64,000 bases of DNA from Zymoseptoria tritici IPO323 (GCF_000219625.1 NC_018211.1:1364001-1428000); one strand, 5' to 3'. Positions 21,717 to 33,244 are shown, counted from the first letter of the stretch. The notes: generated by a model from the sequence alone, not told the origin. Program-made: numbers and translations.

Positions 21717-23738
21717 ATGGACGACGTGATCTCCTCTCCGCCAGCGCCCAACATCCTCAAGCGTGCTGCACCCGAACACGAACACGATCGTACTCCCGAC
21801 ACGAAACCACTCAACCTCAAAGGATCACAATTCGTCATGCCAACACCTCCAGACACCGACGGCTCTAGCAATACAAGTCCAGACGTGAGCATCAACAATG
21901 ACGACCGAGAACGTGGAGGGTCTCCTGCTCCCAGCAGTGCCTTGAGCAGCATCGGCGAGGTCAATACTGGTGATGCCAGCTCGATTGCCGGACCCTCCGC
22001 TACCAGCAATCGAGGATCCGGTCCTCCTCCCGCCAAAAAGAGGAAGACACTGACACCCGCCGAGAAGTTGGAGCAGACCCGGTCGAAGGAGGCCAAGGCA
22101 CGTGAGAAGGCGGAAAAACAAGCACAAAAGGAGGAAGAGAAGGCGCGAAAAGACGAGGAGAAACGTGTCAAGGATGAAGAGAGGCGGAAGGTCGCTGAGG
22201 AGAGGGAAGCAAAGAAGCGGGAGAAAGAGTTGGAGGTAGAACGCAAGGCGCAGGAGAAGCTCAACAAGGAGCGAAAGCAGATGAGGCTAGGCGCGTTCTT
22301 TCAAGCTCCCGCTACTCCAGCGAAGGCAGATGATGGCGATGAGACGCAAGCAGGCAGAACTAGGAGAAAGTCCTTGTCTCTTGAGCCATACGATGCTGTT
22401 GCAGAGAGGATCCGTGCTGCATCTCCCATGAAGGGAACTCCTCCGCCAGCCTCAGCAAAGAAAACACTGGATGCCACGCCGACCATTTCAGACTACCACA
22501 AAACCTTTCTTCCTTTCGATTTGCCGACGTACAGCATGCTTGCGCCGCTGGTCCAGACTTCCGATGACGCACAGGAGCGCTTCGATCACGAACTGAACGA
22601 TCCGTCCCTGAAGGAGAAGTACGATTTGGGGATCGAAGGCAGTTACGCTGGTCTGACTGAGTACTTTGCCGACTCACGCTCTCGCACTCGTGGAATTCCG
22701 GTCACGAGCGTGAGGGAGCTTGCTGAGGCCATCGAAGGAACATCAAAAGCACCCATCGACTTGACAGAGGATGGCCTTGGAGTCACTGCACTGGATGTTC
22801 TCAGGAGGATTCCCATCCGACATCTGCAATTTCACGAGGACGTGCGGCCGGCTTACTGTGGCACATACACCAAGATCAAATCGCCACGAACAACCACGAA
22901 AATGAGGCGCAACCCCTTCACACGTGCCCGCAAGGACACCAATTACGACTACGATTCTGAAGTCGAGTGGGAGGAGCCCGAAGAAGGCGACGAAGAAGTG
23001 CTTTCTGAAGAGGAAGATGAGGCTGACAGTCAAGTCGATGCTGACGAGATTGACGGCTTTCTCGACGACGAGAACGACACCGCAAAAGTCAAGCGCAAGA
23101 TCACGACCGGCGAGCTAGTTCCAGAGACGACAGGATTGTGTTGGGAGAGCAAAGCTAATCGGATCTGCGTGGTGGAGAGCATTGAGACTGATCAGCAGCC
23201 ACCCGCAATGTCTGGCATGAGGATGGGTTGGTTGATTGCAGGGTTCGCAGGCGCGACAATCGATCCATTCTCCACAGCATACTGGCAGGACGCTCCGTCA
23301 GAGATCGCCGGGCCCACTTTGATGGCGCCGCCGAGGGCTCCACTCCAGCCACGACTTGATCTGGGATGTAACGCTATTCAGCCTGCGAGCAGTCTCATCG
23401 GCGCTGCCGAAGGACAGAAAGGTCCCATCACCAGTCTTGCAGCCAGCCAGGGCGCTAGGCGCGGACCTAAGCCAGCTCCAAAGACGTTGAACAAGGAGGA
23501 CCTGGAAGAGTTCAAGGAGGCCGTGGTCGACAGTCCGCTTGGAAAGCTCGAGCTGCAGAAGGGTCTCAAGACCAGGTACGTTACATTAGCTGACAATGAG
23601 GACGAGCTTCCTGCTAACCGGATTGACAGGTTCCCCAAGCTCACGCACGACGCAATCAAGGAGACTCTCGGCACGCTCTTTGCTCAGCGCGGCTTGGGTA
23701 AAGCAGACAAGAAATGGGTCTTCGTGGGCAACTCTTGA
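21717..23738 (+). CDS. cac1: Chromatin assembly factor 1 large subunit (p150/Cac1), 2 exons
   Basis: The exons are 21717-23575 and 23630-23738, 655 residues. CAF-1 deposits H3-H4 behind replication forks. In order: a disordered Pro/Ser N-terminus; a nuclear-localisation-type PPPAKKRKTL; a long charged K/E/R coiled coil (about residues 120-195), the classic p150 KER domain; MRLGAFFQ, a PIP-box-like motif (QxxLGxFF type) for PCNA binding; an acidic ED-rich patch (EVEWEEPEEGDEEV...) that binds histones; and the C-terminal conserved block ending KKWVFVGN. The 54-bp intron (GTACGT...GCTAACC...ACAG) is stop-free and in frame. Splicing restores LKTRFPKLTHDAIKETLG. The ATG at 21717 is the first sensible start. 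Confidence 0.9.
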   Translation: MDDVISSPPAPNILKRAAPEHEHDRTPDTKPLNLKGSQFVMPTPPDTDGSSNTSPDVSINNDDRERGGSPAPSSALSSIGEVNTGDASSIAGPSATSNRGSGPPPAKKRKTLTPAEKLEQTRSKEAKAREKAEKQAQKEEEKARKDEEKRVKDEERRKVAEEREAKKREKELEVERKAQEKLNKERKQMRLGAFFQAPATPAKADDGDETQAGRTRRKSLSLEPYDAVAERIRAASPMKGTPPPASAKKTLDATPTISDYHKTFLPFDLPTYSMLAPLVQTSDDAQERFDHELNDPSLKEKYDLGIEGSYAGLTEYFADSRSRTRGIPVTSVRELAEAIEGTSKAPIDLTEDGLGVTALDVLRRIPIRHLQFHEDVRPAYCGTYTKIKSPRTTTKMRRNPFTRARKDTNYDYDSEVEWEEPEEGDEEVLSEEEDEADSQVDADEIDGFLDDENDTAKVKRKITTGELVPETTGLCWESKANRICVVESIETDQQPPAMSGMRMGWLIAGFAGATIDPFSTAYWQDAPSEIAGPTLMAPPRAPLQPRLDLGCNAIQPASSLIGAAEGQKGPITSLAASQGARRGPKPAPKTLNKEDLEEFKEAVVDSPLGKLELQKGLKTRYVTLADNEDELPANRIDRFPKLTHDAIKETLGTLFAQRGLGKADKKWVFVGNS

Positions 23739-24302
23739 ACGAAGACCAGGACTCGAACCGCAGAAAGGAAAAGCATCTAAATTGCCATCGACCATGTCCA
23801 TGCACGCATTGTCCGCACTACTGTACTATTAGCATCGCCAGCAGACACATTGAGCGGGCACGAATATGGACCTGGACGACATTTGTTCGAAGTACTGGCG
23901 GAGCATCTCTGCATTGCGCGGGACTTGTCAAGATAGAACAGCAGCATCTATGCGTGTCACATCAACGTGGCGAGCATGGCCTCCGAAGTGGCAAAAGTGC
24001 GCGAGTGGAAGAATGGCCAATGGCTGTTGAAGAGGTAATGACGATGTGTCGAAGAGGACAAAAGATGTTCGGGAAGGCATGATGAAGCACATTCGAAAGG
24101 TTCGGTAGATGATTCAACGAACATATTCAACTGATTCGGGCACTGCTGTGATGCACCTTCGTGAGTCTGCTATGTGTCGCCATGGCAGTGCTTAATTGCC
24201 TGTCGGTACTTGCGCTATCATCCAACTGATCGTCTGGGGTATCTCATCGTACGGTTTCGTCCTCTGATCGTCTTGAAAACTCATGGGCTTTGACTTCAAC
24301 TT
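23739..24302. other. Convergent intergenic, 0.56 kb
   Basis: This lies between cac1 and the minus-strand gene ending at 24303. No gene is seen. A tRNA-like B-box string near 23749 was checked and rejected. Confidence 0.5.
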
Positions 24303-25648
24303 TCAAGACGTCAAGAATGCCATCCTCTTCTTCCGCTTTCTCTCTGCTCGCTGCTTGTTGAATGCTTGGACCTCTTCCTTCGTGAGTTTCTTCTCCTTGC
24401 GCTCAGCTTTGAGGGAGCGACCTTCATTTGAGTTTGCCGCTGCTTGCACATCGAAGAAGGCGTTGAGTTGGCGGTTGCTCTTCGCCGCGTCGCTGTGATG
24501 TTCCGGTCCTGGTTTGGCGCCCTGTGCGGTGCCAGTGAAGCGATTGAGTTGCATCGTGGCAGCGTACTCGTCCGCAGTCGGGATCGGTGCGGGATGTCTG
24601 GCGGCTTCCTCCTTGGCCCACTTCTCCTTGTGCCAGTTTGCATAGTCGGCCTTGGGATCGTAGTCGCCATGGATGGCCGGGTTGTAGCCGCGATATTCCG
24701 TGCCAGCGCTCGTCTTGGGCGGAGCTTCCTTAAAGATCTCGCCTTCTTCGAGCTCGTTGGTTGTATTACCGTCGCGTTGATTGGCAGGGTCTGTCTGCTC
24801 TGTTTGAGAGTCTTCTTCTGCGGCCTCTGTTGAGATCATCAGCCTACCGAAATCGAGTCTGCAAGACACCAAAGGACATACGTTTGCCTTTCGGTTGCTG
24901 CAAGCCCTCCTCCGCATCGATGTCTCCAAGCGCAACGTTCCAAACCCAGTAGGGCTCTTTTGGTTCCTCCCATTGCGGATCTGTACCGTCTGGAAGCTTG
25001 ATGTAGTAGACGCCAGCGGCTGTTGCGGCATCGGCTGGTATCTTCACCCAGAGGTACTTCTTTCGGAGCTCTGCCTTTGATCGAAGTTAGTATGAAGCGG
25101 TGACTCAATCGATGTAACGCAGTTATTCCAGCGGCGGCGGCATCCCGTGGGCATGTGGTAGATAGCGAGGGCATCGAGTAGGCAGTCCTAGCTCCAGAAG
25201 TAAGGCGGCATCCGGGCAGGTCCTCTGAGCTACTCGGTCGTGGCAAGTCGGCAGGGAGTTGCGTTAGTTCATCCCCGTCTGACGCTTTGGCACATCCTAT
25301 CGAAATGTGCCCTCTGAACAGAGCACTCCGGGAGCTGGAAAAGTGTTGCAGAAGCACAGCTGCCTTCTGGAGAGCTTGGAGAATGCACTGAATGCGTGTA
25401 ATGAAAAGACAAGGATCGAAGCTCTGCACTGCAGAACTCGATTCCCACTCACCACATCTTCGACTTGTTCTTGGTCCTACGTGCTGACATTAGTACCGTG
25501 AAGGAAACGTATTATGCAAGTTCCGCTGATTCGAGGCAAATCGTGTCGCAGTGCAGGCCGCCGACTGTAGATGGTGATGTGCCCAACGCAGAAGACTTAC
25601 TTGCGTATCGGCGCCCCGAGTTGTCGCTTCCGCAACTTCGTCTGCCAT
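24303..25648 (-). CDS. Conserved-looking charged fungal protein, 4 exons, family not recognised
   Basis: Exons read as 25601-25648, 25453-25476, 24882-25074 and 24303-24826, total 262 residues. The joins use GTAAGT, GTGAGT and GTATGT donors; a TACTAAC branch precedes exon 3. The protein begins MADEVAEATTRGADTQ. It then has an aromatic block (KKYLWVKIPADA, YYIKLPDGTDPQWEEP, EPYWVWNV) and a central GYNPAIHGDYDPKADYA motif. It ends in a very basic stretch (KAERKEKKLTKEEVQAFNKQ, then RKRKKRMAFL) that resembles nuclear, RNA-processing proteins. The Trp spacing does not make a standard WW domain, so I assign no function. The second intron is about 376 bp, far longer than others here. The tiny second exon (24 bp) is the least certain part. 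Confidence 0.68.
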
Positions 25649-26041
25649 TATTCTAATGGTGATGATGCGGATGCTAGAGTGTTGTGGAGGAATGCGAGAA
25701 TGGAGAAGAACTACTGCAGTCGAGGTTGCGAGAGATTCCCTTGGAGAAGTCGTGGGAAAGAGGTACCCATACCTTATCGCAATCCAAAAGTCTTGTCCCC
25801 AGGGAAGTGAATGAACCCAGCTCAAACGTTGCGGACAAGACTTTCTCGACACGATGAACACGGCATTTCGGAGTGAAGTACAAGCGCTTGACTCTGCTGT
25901 CTCGACCAGTCGTCTGTGTCTCAAAGATGTAGCATGTTCGCAACCTGAGTCATGAAACTCATGTAGGTACCCGTGGACAACTACAAAGTATAGCTGCACG
26001 ACTCCATCCTCCTCTCCCAACATACAATACACCTGGCCAAC
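25649..26041. other. Divergent promoter region, 0.39 kb
   Basis: This separates the starts of a minus-strand gene (25648) and a plus-strand gene (26042). No specific site is recognised. Confidence 0.5.
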
Positions 26042-26677
26042 ATGGCGCAGCCTGTACTCGTGCGAGCCTATGCAGGTCGTGGGAGCTCCAGGAATCACAG
26101 TCCAACAACCCGAAGCCAAGCACTACCTCCAATCTCAGCCTACGCTTTCGCCGATATACTACGAGCAGCAGACAGCGCCGAATTCCAGACCGCAATCGAC
26201 GGCATCGCAGAGCTGTGTGCGAAGAATCGCATGAGTCTCGCCGACGAATACGCCTCGCACCTACCACCTTTGGGAGAGATCACAGCTTCGACGACGACCT
26301 CGCGATCGCACATGCTACGTCCGGGTATGCGACGGCCGTTGACGAGCGTACCTGAGGGGAGCTCGGGAAGCAGTGAGGGGAGTAGGAAGAGCAAGAGACA
26401 GAAGAAAGGGAGCCTCTTTGGGTTTCGTCGGAAGCAGCAAGAGCAGCAGGAGACGGCGCCAGTACGGAGTGTGAGGATTGGTATGATGGGCAGAACTGTC
26501 AGTGTCGGGAGCACCACTGCTCTTGCTGCTGAGGCTTGGACACAGCCGAACGACCAGCGGATCTCCTCTGAGAGCACGATCGTGGCTACAGCTCCAGCAA
26601 GGCCACCAAGATCTAGTGCCGCAGCGATCAGTCTACAACGTTTGCTTGGGATTACGCAAGCTGGACGAGATGGATGA
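26042..26677 (+). CDS. Conserved fungal hypothetical protein (211 aa)
   Basis: Single exon, 211 residues. The ordered part is a short helical block at about residues 30-78 (SAYAFADILRAADSAEFQTA, then KNRMSLADEYASHLPPLGEI). The rest is basic, Ser/Arg-rich and probably disordered (SRKSKRQKKGSLFGFRRKQQ). The combination of a conserved helical N-terminal segment and a RPGMRRPLTSVPE motif looks like an ascomycete-wide protein of unknown role, but I cannot name a domain. It is convergent with the following gene, 91 bp apart. Confidence 0.62.
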   Translation: MAQPVLVRAYAGRGSSRNHSPTTRSQALPPISAYAFADILRAADSAEFQTAIDGIAELCAKNRMSLADEYASHLPPLGEITASTTTSRSHMLRPGMRRPLTSVPEGSSGSSEGSRKSKRQKKGSLFGFRRKQQEQQETAPVRSVRIGMMGRTVSVGSTTALAAEAWTQPNDQRISSESTIVATAPARPPRSSAAAISLQRLLGITQAGRDG

Positions 26678-26768
26678 ACCATGTTATACATTCGGTGCGG
26701 CTTGATACGCAGCTATCAGGGTGTGCACGGTCATCATTCCGTGCAGCATCGGTGACTCTCGACACACT

Positions 26769-27518
26769 TCAATGCGGAGCCATCTCGTCCACCAACCAGG
26801 GACCTCCAGCGCGGTGTCGCTTAATCGCATGGTACAGGGCGTACAGCTCATATGGACCATCGACCTCATCCAGCATAGCGTCGACCGTCCTCCTTTCGCC
26901 GTGCATCAAACTCATCAGCAAGAATTTCGCACCCTGATACCGGTCCTGCTCTCGCAAGCTCATTGCCTCGATCTTCTCGAAGCTCTCGGAGTCCGGCGCG
27001 CCATTGACAGTGAAGTGGACCACGCATTTGTAACACCTGTCGAACTTGACCTGCCGGATAGTGGCCATGATGTGCATCATCAGGAGGAGGCCCCTGAAGA
27101 AATCTTCTCCGTCGTTCTCCACGGCGCTTCCATCGTCGACGTTGCGGGAGGAGGCAGGCTTCCGTGCGATTGATGGCATTTCCACGCGAAGCTCCAACCT
27201 TCGAATGACATTGACTCGTGGTCCAGCCTTGCCCTTCAGCCAGCTACACAGCTTAGGCCGGGTCTCTTCCTCGTGGATGTACGCATAGAAGTCGTTGAGG
27301 GCGTAGAACATCAGCTCGGCCTCGGCGCGAATTTGCTTGCAGGTCAGGAGGAGCGCGTGATCCCTGCGGATCTCGCACGCGTCTGAGTAGGACAACGTGT
27401 ACTCGTAGATCATGTTCCGCAATTCTGCTGGCAGCAGACCGAGGCGAGATTGGTCCATTGCGGAATGTGTTGGCGCTGGAAGCAGATGGTATCCTTGAGG
27501 TAGAGAGCAGGGAGTCAC
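26769..27518 (-). CDS. 2EXR/F-box-like fungal protein
   Basis: Single exon, up to 249 residues. Met-21 (base 27458) gives MDQSRLGLLPAELRNMIYEY, the usual beginning of this family, and is the likelier start. The LLPAELRNMIYEYTL motif, then HALLLTCKQIRAEAELMFYA, is typical of the large fungal 2EXR/F-box-like class. The remainder (residues 80-249) includes an RVNVIRRLELRVEM strand and no enzyme motif. Such proteins are numerous, variable and mostly of unknown function. A role as ubiquitin-ligase adaptor is only inferred from the F-box resemblance. Confidence 0.72.
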   Translation of the reverse strand: MTPCSLPQGYHLLPAPTHSAMDQSRLGLLPAELRNMIYEYTLSYSDACEIRRDHALLLTCKQIRAEAELMFYALNDFYAYIHEEETRPKLCSWLKGKAGPRVNVIRRLELRVEMPSIARKPASSRNVDDGSAVENDGEDFFRGLLLMMHIMATIRQVKFDRCYKCVVHFTVNGAPDSESFEKIEAMSLREQDRYQGAKFLLMSLMHGERRTVDAMLDEVDGPYELYALYHAIKRHRAGGPWLVDEMAPH

Positions 27519-28873
27519 TGAAGCCCAGGTCAGGCTGATGGCAGAGGAAGAGAGTAGGGAATGAGTGTCAGGTCACCCAAGGGCTTGGTCCCGGGCCATG
27601 GTCATCGATTCATGCTGTCGAGTCTCTCAGGTGGGTTGTAGGATGAGGTTGCAAAGAGGAAGCACTGCCCCCAATGCACGGCGCGATGGAATGGAGCTCC
27701 TCTCGGGAGACGTCATCGTTTTTATAGGGTACCAGGCAATACGACAACGCACGATCGATCGTAGTCGAGAACAAGTCGTTGGAATGTACTTTGAGACAAG
27801 CGGTGATGCTGTCTGATCTCTCCATTCAAAGACGCTTTCCTCCATGTAGCCCAACAGACAATCACACTCCATGGTAGGGGCTGTCGTTGACATTCAGTGT
27901 CGATCCTGGCTTTGGAGGGGCAGTGCGGGGAGAAGCAATGCCCAAAACCGGCCCCGAAAGTGCATCGTCAATGATTGAGTCGAGCATTGCGGTCTTCAAC
28001 ATTCGGCAGGTGACGTCGCAAGACGATGGAACTGCTTTCATCAGATCGGCAAGCGCAACGCGGGCATCAAGGATGTTCTGATCGAATTCGAGTCTATTCG
28101 AACATCACGTTGCAAGACCCCGAGATGCCGGCATGGATGCGCGGGACTGGCTCCGGTAGGGCTCTCCGGAACAGTCCTCCGACAAACCGATGGGTCGTCG
28201 CTCGTCTTCCACTTCACCACATCCGACACCAGAAGGATGATGCGATTGCACGTCTCCACCCGCGAGGACTCTCTTCGGACTGACGCCGAATTGGGTCGCA
28301 ATTTGCAGCGTCCTGGACGTAGATCCGTGTTGAATGCGACTGTGCCATCCGGCGGCTCGCGGTCGTGTTGACCATGATCCGCGCAGGAGAGATACTCCGC
28401 AGGAATGAAAGGCCTGGTTGCCGTGCTGCTGAAGGAGGTGAGCATGCAGAGAAAGGATCACTCGATCAACCCTACCAGATGGTGGCCATATGCAATGCGT
28501 ATGTACAGGCTAAATGCGAGTTGACGGCAGCGCTATGCGTCCAAGTCTCAGCCGCCATGTTTCCTGCGGTCCTCCCGCCCTCGCACGTCAGATCACACCA
28601 TCGAGCCTAACTGATTCACGCAGGAGATCGACCCATGTAGCCCTGAGGAGAGCCAATAGTCACTTGGCTATGGATGCCATCGACTCCGGCTTGGCCTTTT
28701 ATCTTGGATTGTTACCCTAGATGGTCGATATCGTTGGGAGCTTCACGCCATTCTTTGTGGTCAATCGGGCGGGTACCGAAAAGCCCTTGAAGCTATCACC
28801 TGGCGTCTTCCCACGTGGCAAGTATCGATCTCTTTCCTGACTTCACCTTGTTCGAATTTCGTTCCACTGCAAG
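27519..28873. other. Intergenic, 1.35 kb
   Basis: This is the region upstream of the MFS permease. The frames (up to about 134 codons) show no domain, and none overlaps a splice pattern I can defend. Confidence 0.5.
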
Positions 28874-30626
28874 ATGGGCATCCAAGAAGAGCCCTCTCTT
28901 CGGAGCTCGGAGAAGGCCGAACAAGTCTCGGATGTCGATGAGAGCTATGGCGTCTACGCACAGCGCCCCGGAGAGGAAGTCAGCCCGGCGGAAGCAAAGA
29001 GCGTCCTTCGCAAGATCGACATTCGATTGATGCCGATTTTGTTCTTGCTCTACCTGTTGCAATACCTCGATAAGAATGGCATCAATTATGCCAGTGTCTA
29101 TGGCTTGCAGAAAGGGACGAACCTTCATGGGGATGATTACTCTTGGTTGAGCTCGATATTCTACTTTGGGTACATGGCTGGTGAGTATGGCGTTGCAACT
29201 CTTTGCAAAGTTCCTCTGACAACTCGGCAGGCCAGTTCCCGGGTGCCATCCTGATGCAGAAGCTTCCAACGGGCAAGTTCTTGTCCAGCACGGTCTTGTG
29301 TTGGGGTGTCATCCTCATGACGACTCCAGGTATGCTCCTTTAACTGATCGGAGTGTTCTCTACTGACTCCTTACAGCTTGCCATAACTTCGCCGGTATGG
29401 CCGCCAACAGATTCCTTCTGGGCTTCGTCGAAGCAGCAGTCAACCCCGGTTTCGTCATCCTGATGGGAATGTGGTACAAGTCTTCGGAGCAACCACTTCG
29501 TCTGGAATCATACTACTGCACCAACGGCATCGCGACCATGTTCGGTGGTCTTATAGGTTACGCCATCGGCCACATCAACAGCGGATTGCCCAAGTGGATG
29601 TACGTTTTCATCATCTTCGGAGCTTTGAGCTTCTCCGCTGGTATCTTGTCGATGATCGTCCTGCCGGATCTACCATCGACGGCGAAATTCTTGACCGAGA
29701 GGGAGCGATTTATTGCCGTGGACCGAGTGTCGAAGAACAAGCAGGGTGTCAAGAATCGCAAATTCTCCCGACATCAAGCCTGGCAAACGGTGGCCGACCC
29801 GAAGACGTGGATTCTGTTTGTCATGGCGGTAGGAGCGCAAGTCCCAAACTCAGCGCTGACCTCCTTCACCTCGCTCATCATCAAGTCGTTTGGCTTCGGT
29901 ACGCTTGGGACGCAGTATCTACAGATTCCTGGCGGAGCGGTGCAGTTCTTGTCGTTGCTGGGAGGAGGAATCATCTGCTCGAAGTTCCCAAACATTCGCT
30001 GTCCGACCATGATTGTCGCAAACTTGATCTGTATCAGCGGCGCAGCGATGTTGGTGGGCTTGCCGGCGGATATCAAGTGGGGCAGACTGGTGGCGATCTG
30101 GTTGTGCTACTTCGTGAGTCTTCTTGAGTGGTGGTAGAAGTGCTTAATTGACTGTTCACAGCAAGGACTTGGCTTCTCGATGTCGTTAACGATGATCAGC
30201 TCGAATGTGGCTGGCTACACGAAGAAGCAGCTGACCGGTGCCATCCTCTTCACTGGATATTGTGTTGGTGAGTTGTCGATTGGCTGTTGGAGTTTAGCAT
30301 GTGCTAATGCAAACCAGGTAACATCGTCGGTCCTCAAACGTTCAAGAGCAGTGAGAAAGACTTCCACTCGGCGTATATTGCGTAAGTTACTCGTGCAATC
30401 CACTCATGCCATCGCCTAACATTGTCTCAGCATGCTTGTGGGATACTCGATTAAGCTTGCGTGTGTGGTGATTCTGTACATCTACATGTACTCGGTCAAT
30501 AAGAAGCGGGATCGAGAAGCAGCGGCCGCGGGTACCTTGAGTGATGAGGAAGAGAGGGCTGCCATTGAGCAGGGCATGCATGATGTGACGGAGCTGGACA
30601 ATAAGGGGTTCAGATATGCTTTATAG
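28874..30626 (+). CDS. MFS permease, allantoate/anion:cation symporter (Dal5-like) family, 6 exons
   Basis: The exons are 28874-29180, 29231-29329, 29377-30113, 30162-30267, 30318-30381 and 30431-30626, giving 502 residues, the usual length. A hydrophilic N-terminus is followed by about 12 membrane helices. Family marks are KIDIRLMPILFLLYLLQYLD (first helix), ANRFLLGFVEAAVNPGFV (helix 4-5), a cytosolic loop (DRVSKNKQGVKNRKFSRHQA), and NVAGYTKKQLTGAILFTGYC. The C-terminal tail is acidic. The subfamily carries organic anions such as allantoate, nicotinate, pantothenate or related metabolites into the cell. The substrate cannot be read from sequence. All five introns are about 47-50 bp and preserve the frame. 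Confidence 0.9.
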
Positions 30627-31368
30627 AGAGCATACCATCGATACACAGACGATCAATCGACAGCAGCGCCTCTGAGTTTCTTCTCCTCCGGCTTGCGATC
30701 GAGCCGTTCAGCATGTGACATGCTCTCGCGAGCTCCGTGGGTGCAGAGGAGCCAACGTGGTAGAAGAGTCCACGGGGCATTGCGGGAAGCATCATGCTTC
30801 AAGATCCTGACGACATGGCACTGTGCAATTGAGATACTGCAACGTCGATCATTCGCAGAAGCAGGCCATTCTGGTAGAGTAAAGCAACTCGTCCCAAAGA
30901 ACCCGCTCGCTCATGACTGCCTTTGTCGAGCAGGCCAACTGCCTTGAGAGTTCTAGCCTTAGGAAGGAGGAGAGGAAGGTCTGTAGTCATAAGCCATATC
31001 AGCGTTTGCGAAGGCTCTCGTGAGATGGCGGTCATACCTGTGCTTCGTCTTCGATCTGAAAAGATAGGGAGTTGAAGTCAATGAGTATTGATGACGAACA
31101 GACGTGATAGCAGAGGCTTGAAGATGGAGCTTCATTCAAGTTGTTCGTGATTCATGTGTTACTATCCAAAAGAGCCAATTGCTGTAATCCAAGGAGCTCG
31201 GGGAGCATCCGAGTCATCAAGCTGCGATCGAAGCCAATATCGTAAAATGCCAACCAAGGATCCAATGCAAACCCACAGAGAACCTTTTCCCATTCCGTAC
31301 GCCGCAGCATGTCGATGTGTCGTCGCCAACTTTTCGGTTATCTTGATCGCAAGCACTCATTGCTCCGT
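30627..31368. other. Intergenic, 0.74 kb
   Basis: No gene is supported between the MFS permease and the decayed tail of family copy A. This marks the left edge of the accessory region. Confidence 0.45.
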
Positions 31369-32419
31369 CTACTTCGAAGCGCGATCTTGAGAGCTCGGTG
31401 TGGGTGGGGTATAGAGGTCGAGTTTGAAGGGCTTCTTGCCAGGTCTTGACCTGGACGGGTTCTGCTCGGTGGACCTGCTCTTCTGCTAGTTCGACATGAG
31501 TTGTTCATTCGTGTTTCCATCGACGTCGAGATTGTCGTTGAAGGCCTTCTTTGGTAAGGATGTCGTGGTGGATGAGCGGTTGAGGCATGGAGCGGCGAAT
31601 GGCTTTTCCGACAATGGCCGAGGGGGATTTAGAGACTTGAGGGATTTGGTGACGACTGGCCTCTGCGGCGAGGACCGATCGGTGGTCGGAGTCTTGCGGA
31701 GTCTCGCAGAAAATGAAGAAATCTTCTGCTTCGTCTTGCCCCATGTGATACATTCAAGGATGGAGGTCTCTTCTTTCCGTGAGGCGGAAGGTCTGGCCCA
31801 TGACGGGGTTGGCTTCGTTGCTGGGCTCGCTTCCGGCAGCGACCTGGGACTTCATGCGGAACGGGAGTTCGGAGAGGGGAGTCTGCGGCGAATTTTCAAT
31901 GACCTGATGCGTGCTAGTTGGAATGAGAGCAGTCAATCAATCCACAGATACGTACATGCTTTGAGCCGAAATTGCTCCCAGAAGATCATTGGAGCTGTGA
32001 AGAGGGCCTCGACGGCGTGATGCATGACGAACAAGAGGTCCTGGAGGCGGGCGCTGTACTAGTGGTATTGTCGAAGCTCCTGTCAATGCGCAGAGGCTTT
32101 GACGACTGTTCGGAGTGACTGTTCTGACTGTTAGTAACATGACAATGGTTCCGGTCACAAGCCATGAGGCGAACTTCCGCGATCGGAACAGGATAGACAA
32201 AGACAGAGTGTGGGAACTTGACGCTGGAGTCCTCACTTGAATGCTATGTCCAAGCAGCGCACGTGAGACAAGAGGGCAGAATGCAAGTCTGTTTTTGCGG
32301 TGATGCGGAAATTTCGGAGAGGACGCAGTCGTTGCGAATGAGCTCCTGCCGGGAGGGTCAGTATGTGACTGACGTTGTGTCCCAGTGAGGTAGCACGGAG
32401 AAACGTACTTTGTCATCGT
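31369..32419 (-). pseudogene. Unresolved or decayed 3' continuation of family copy A
   Basis: This minus-strand stretch, just downstream of copy A, is homologous to the stretch downstream of copy B. Both carry a CTCCCGTTCCGC block within similar protein readings (copy A PTSTHQVIENSPQTPLSELP, copy B PTDPSQVMYEEYPSDLP) and a shared ATCTTCT..GAGCA block. Coding-like frames are visible but do not join without a frame change, and one ends at a TAG (31486-31488). They could be extra exons with introns I could not resolve, or decaying sequence. The last frame ends near 31369 with a Lys/Pro/Ser-rich tail, similar in flavour to the tail of copy B. Confidence 0.4.
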
Positions 32420-33244
32420 TCATCTCGAGGGAATAACGCCTACCCATGGTTCCGATTCGGGAGGATTGCCCGGCTCCGTCTTTGACGCTGCTTCAGATGT
32501 TTCGACTTCTGCCTTACTGAGATGTCAGTGCTGCGTCTACGGACTGCACGGAGAACCCCAAACCCACCTGCGCAACGACATTCTCTTGTCTTTGATCCAG
32601 AATCGTCTTTCGCCGGCGTATCGTCTCGTACAGAACCTTGACTACATCGAATCCTTGCGTACGATCGAAGCGCGAGATTCGGGCGTGGTACTCTCCATGC
32701 TCATCATAGTCATAAGCTTCCTCGCCATCAAGCTCATCGCTCTCATCGACATTCTGGTCATCCTCCTCTTCACCCATTTCCGCTTCAGTCGCCGAGAGGT
32801 CTTCCTGCTGATTCTTTGCCAGCTGATCCAGGCAAACACGAAGCTCGGCCAACAACGTATGGGCGAGCTTGTCGGAATCGGGATAGAGCTCGATTGCCTG
32901 TAACCACACGTCTTCCGCTGCGAGACGGATCCGCTACGTAAAGAGCAATTGTCAGTCTGTTGTCAAGGAAAGGAACAGAGAACAGAAGCAAGATGTGAGG
33001 GGTGTGTCCGGTGCGTGCAGCAGGATTGTCGCCGTCACAAAGGCTAGGCTAAGGCTCGACATACCTCTGCTTGATCCCAGTCGTCTTCGGCGCTGGCAAT
33101 TAGGAGGCACGTCTTGATCTGCCAGAACGGAGGCAACATGAGGTCTGTGAGAGTGTGCGTTGCAATGCGTATCGCCTCGGGATATTCGCCATCCTTGAAC
33201 CACTGAAGCGCTTTGTTGTAGTCGTCTTGATACATGCAGTCCAT
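32420..33244 (-). CDS. Lineage-specific module family, copy A (212 aa, 3 exons)
   Basis: Exons read as 33065-33244, 32568-32933 and 32420-32512, all phase 0. Exon 1 encodes the family module: YNKALQWFKDGEYPEAIRIA, then MLPPFWQIKTCLLIASAEDD and WDQAE. Intron 1 falls directly after the AE, as in copies B and C. Exon 2 starts RIRLAAEDVWLQAIEL and continues into an acidic region (GEEEDDQNVDESDELDGEEA). The third-exon acceptor (TAAG|GCAGAAG) is chosen because it aligns AEVETSEAAS with AEVKEEASEV of copy B. The module resembles a short helical, TPR-like repeat, but no known domain is assigned. The start (33244) gives MDCMYQDDY. The real protein may be longer if the region below 32420 is part of it. 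Confidence 0.55.

Noticed and set aside
23744..23758. GGTTCGAGTCC on the minus strand, a perfect tRNA B-box string
   Set aside because: No pairing T-stem around it (flanks do not complement), no A-box or acceptor stem. It overlaps the 3' end of cac1.
24882..25074. WW domain in the 262-residue protein
   Set aside because: The Trp-Tyr-Trp spacing in the aromatic block does not fit the WW consensus.
31496..32020. 174-codon plus-strand open frame
   Set aside because: It lies antisense to sequence homologous with the copy B tail on the minus strand; no domain or splice context.
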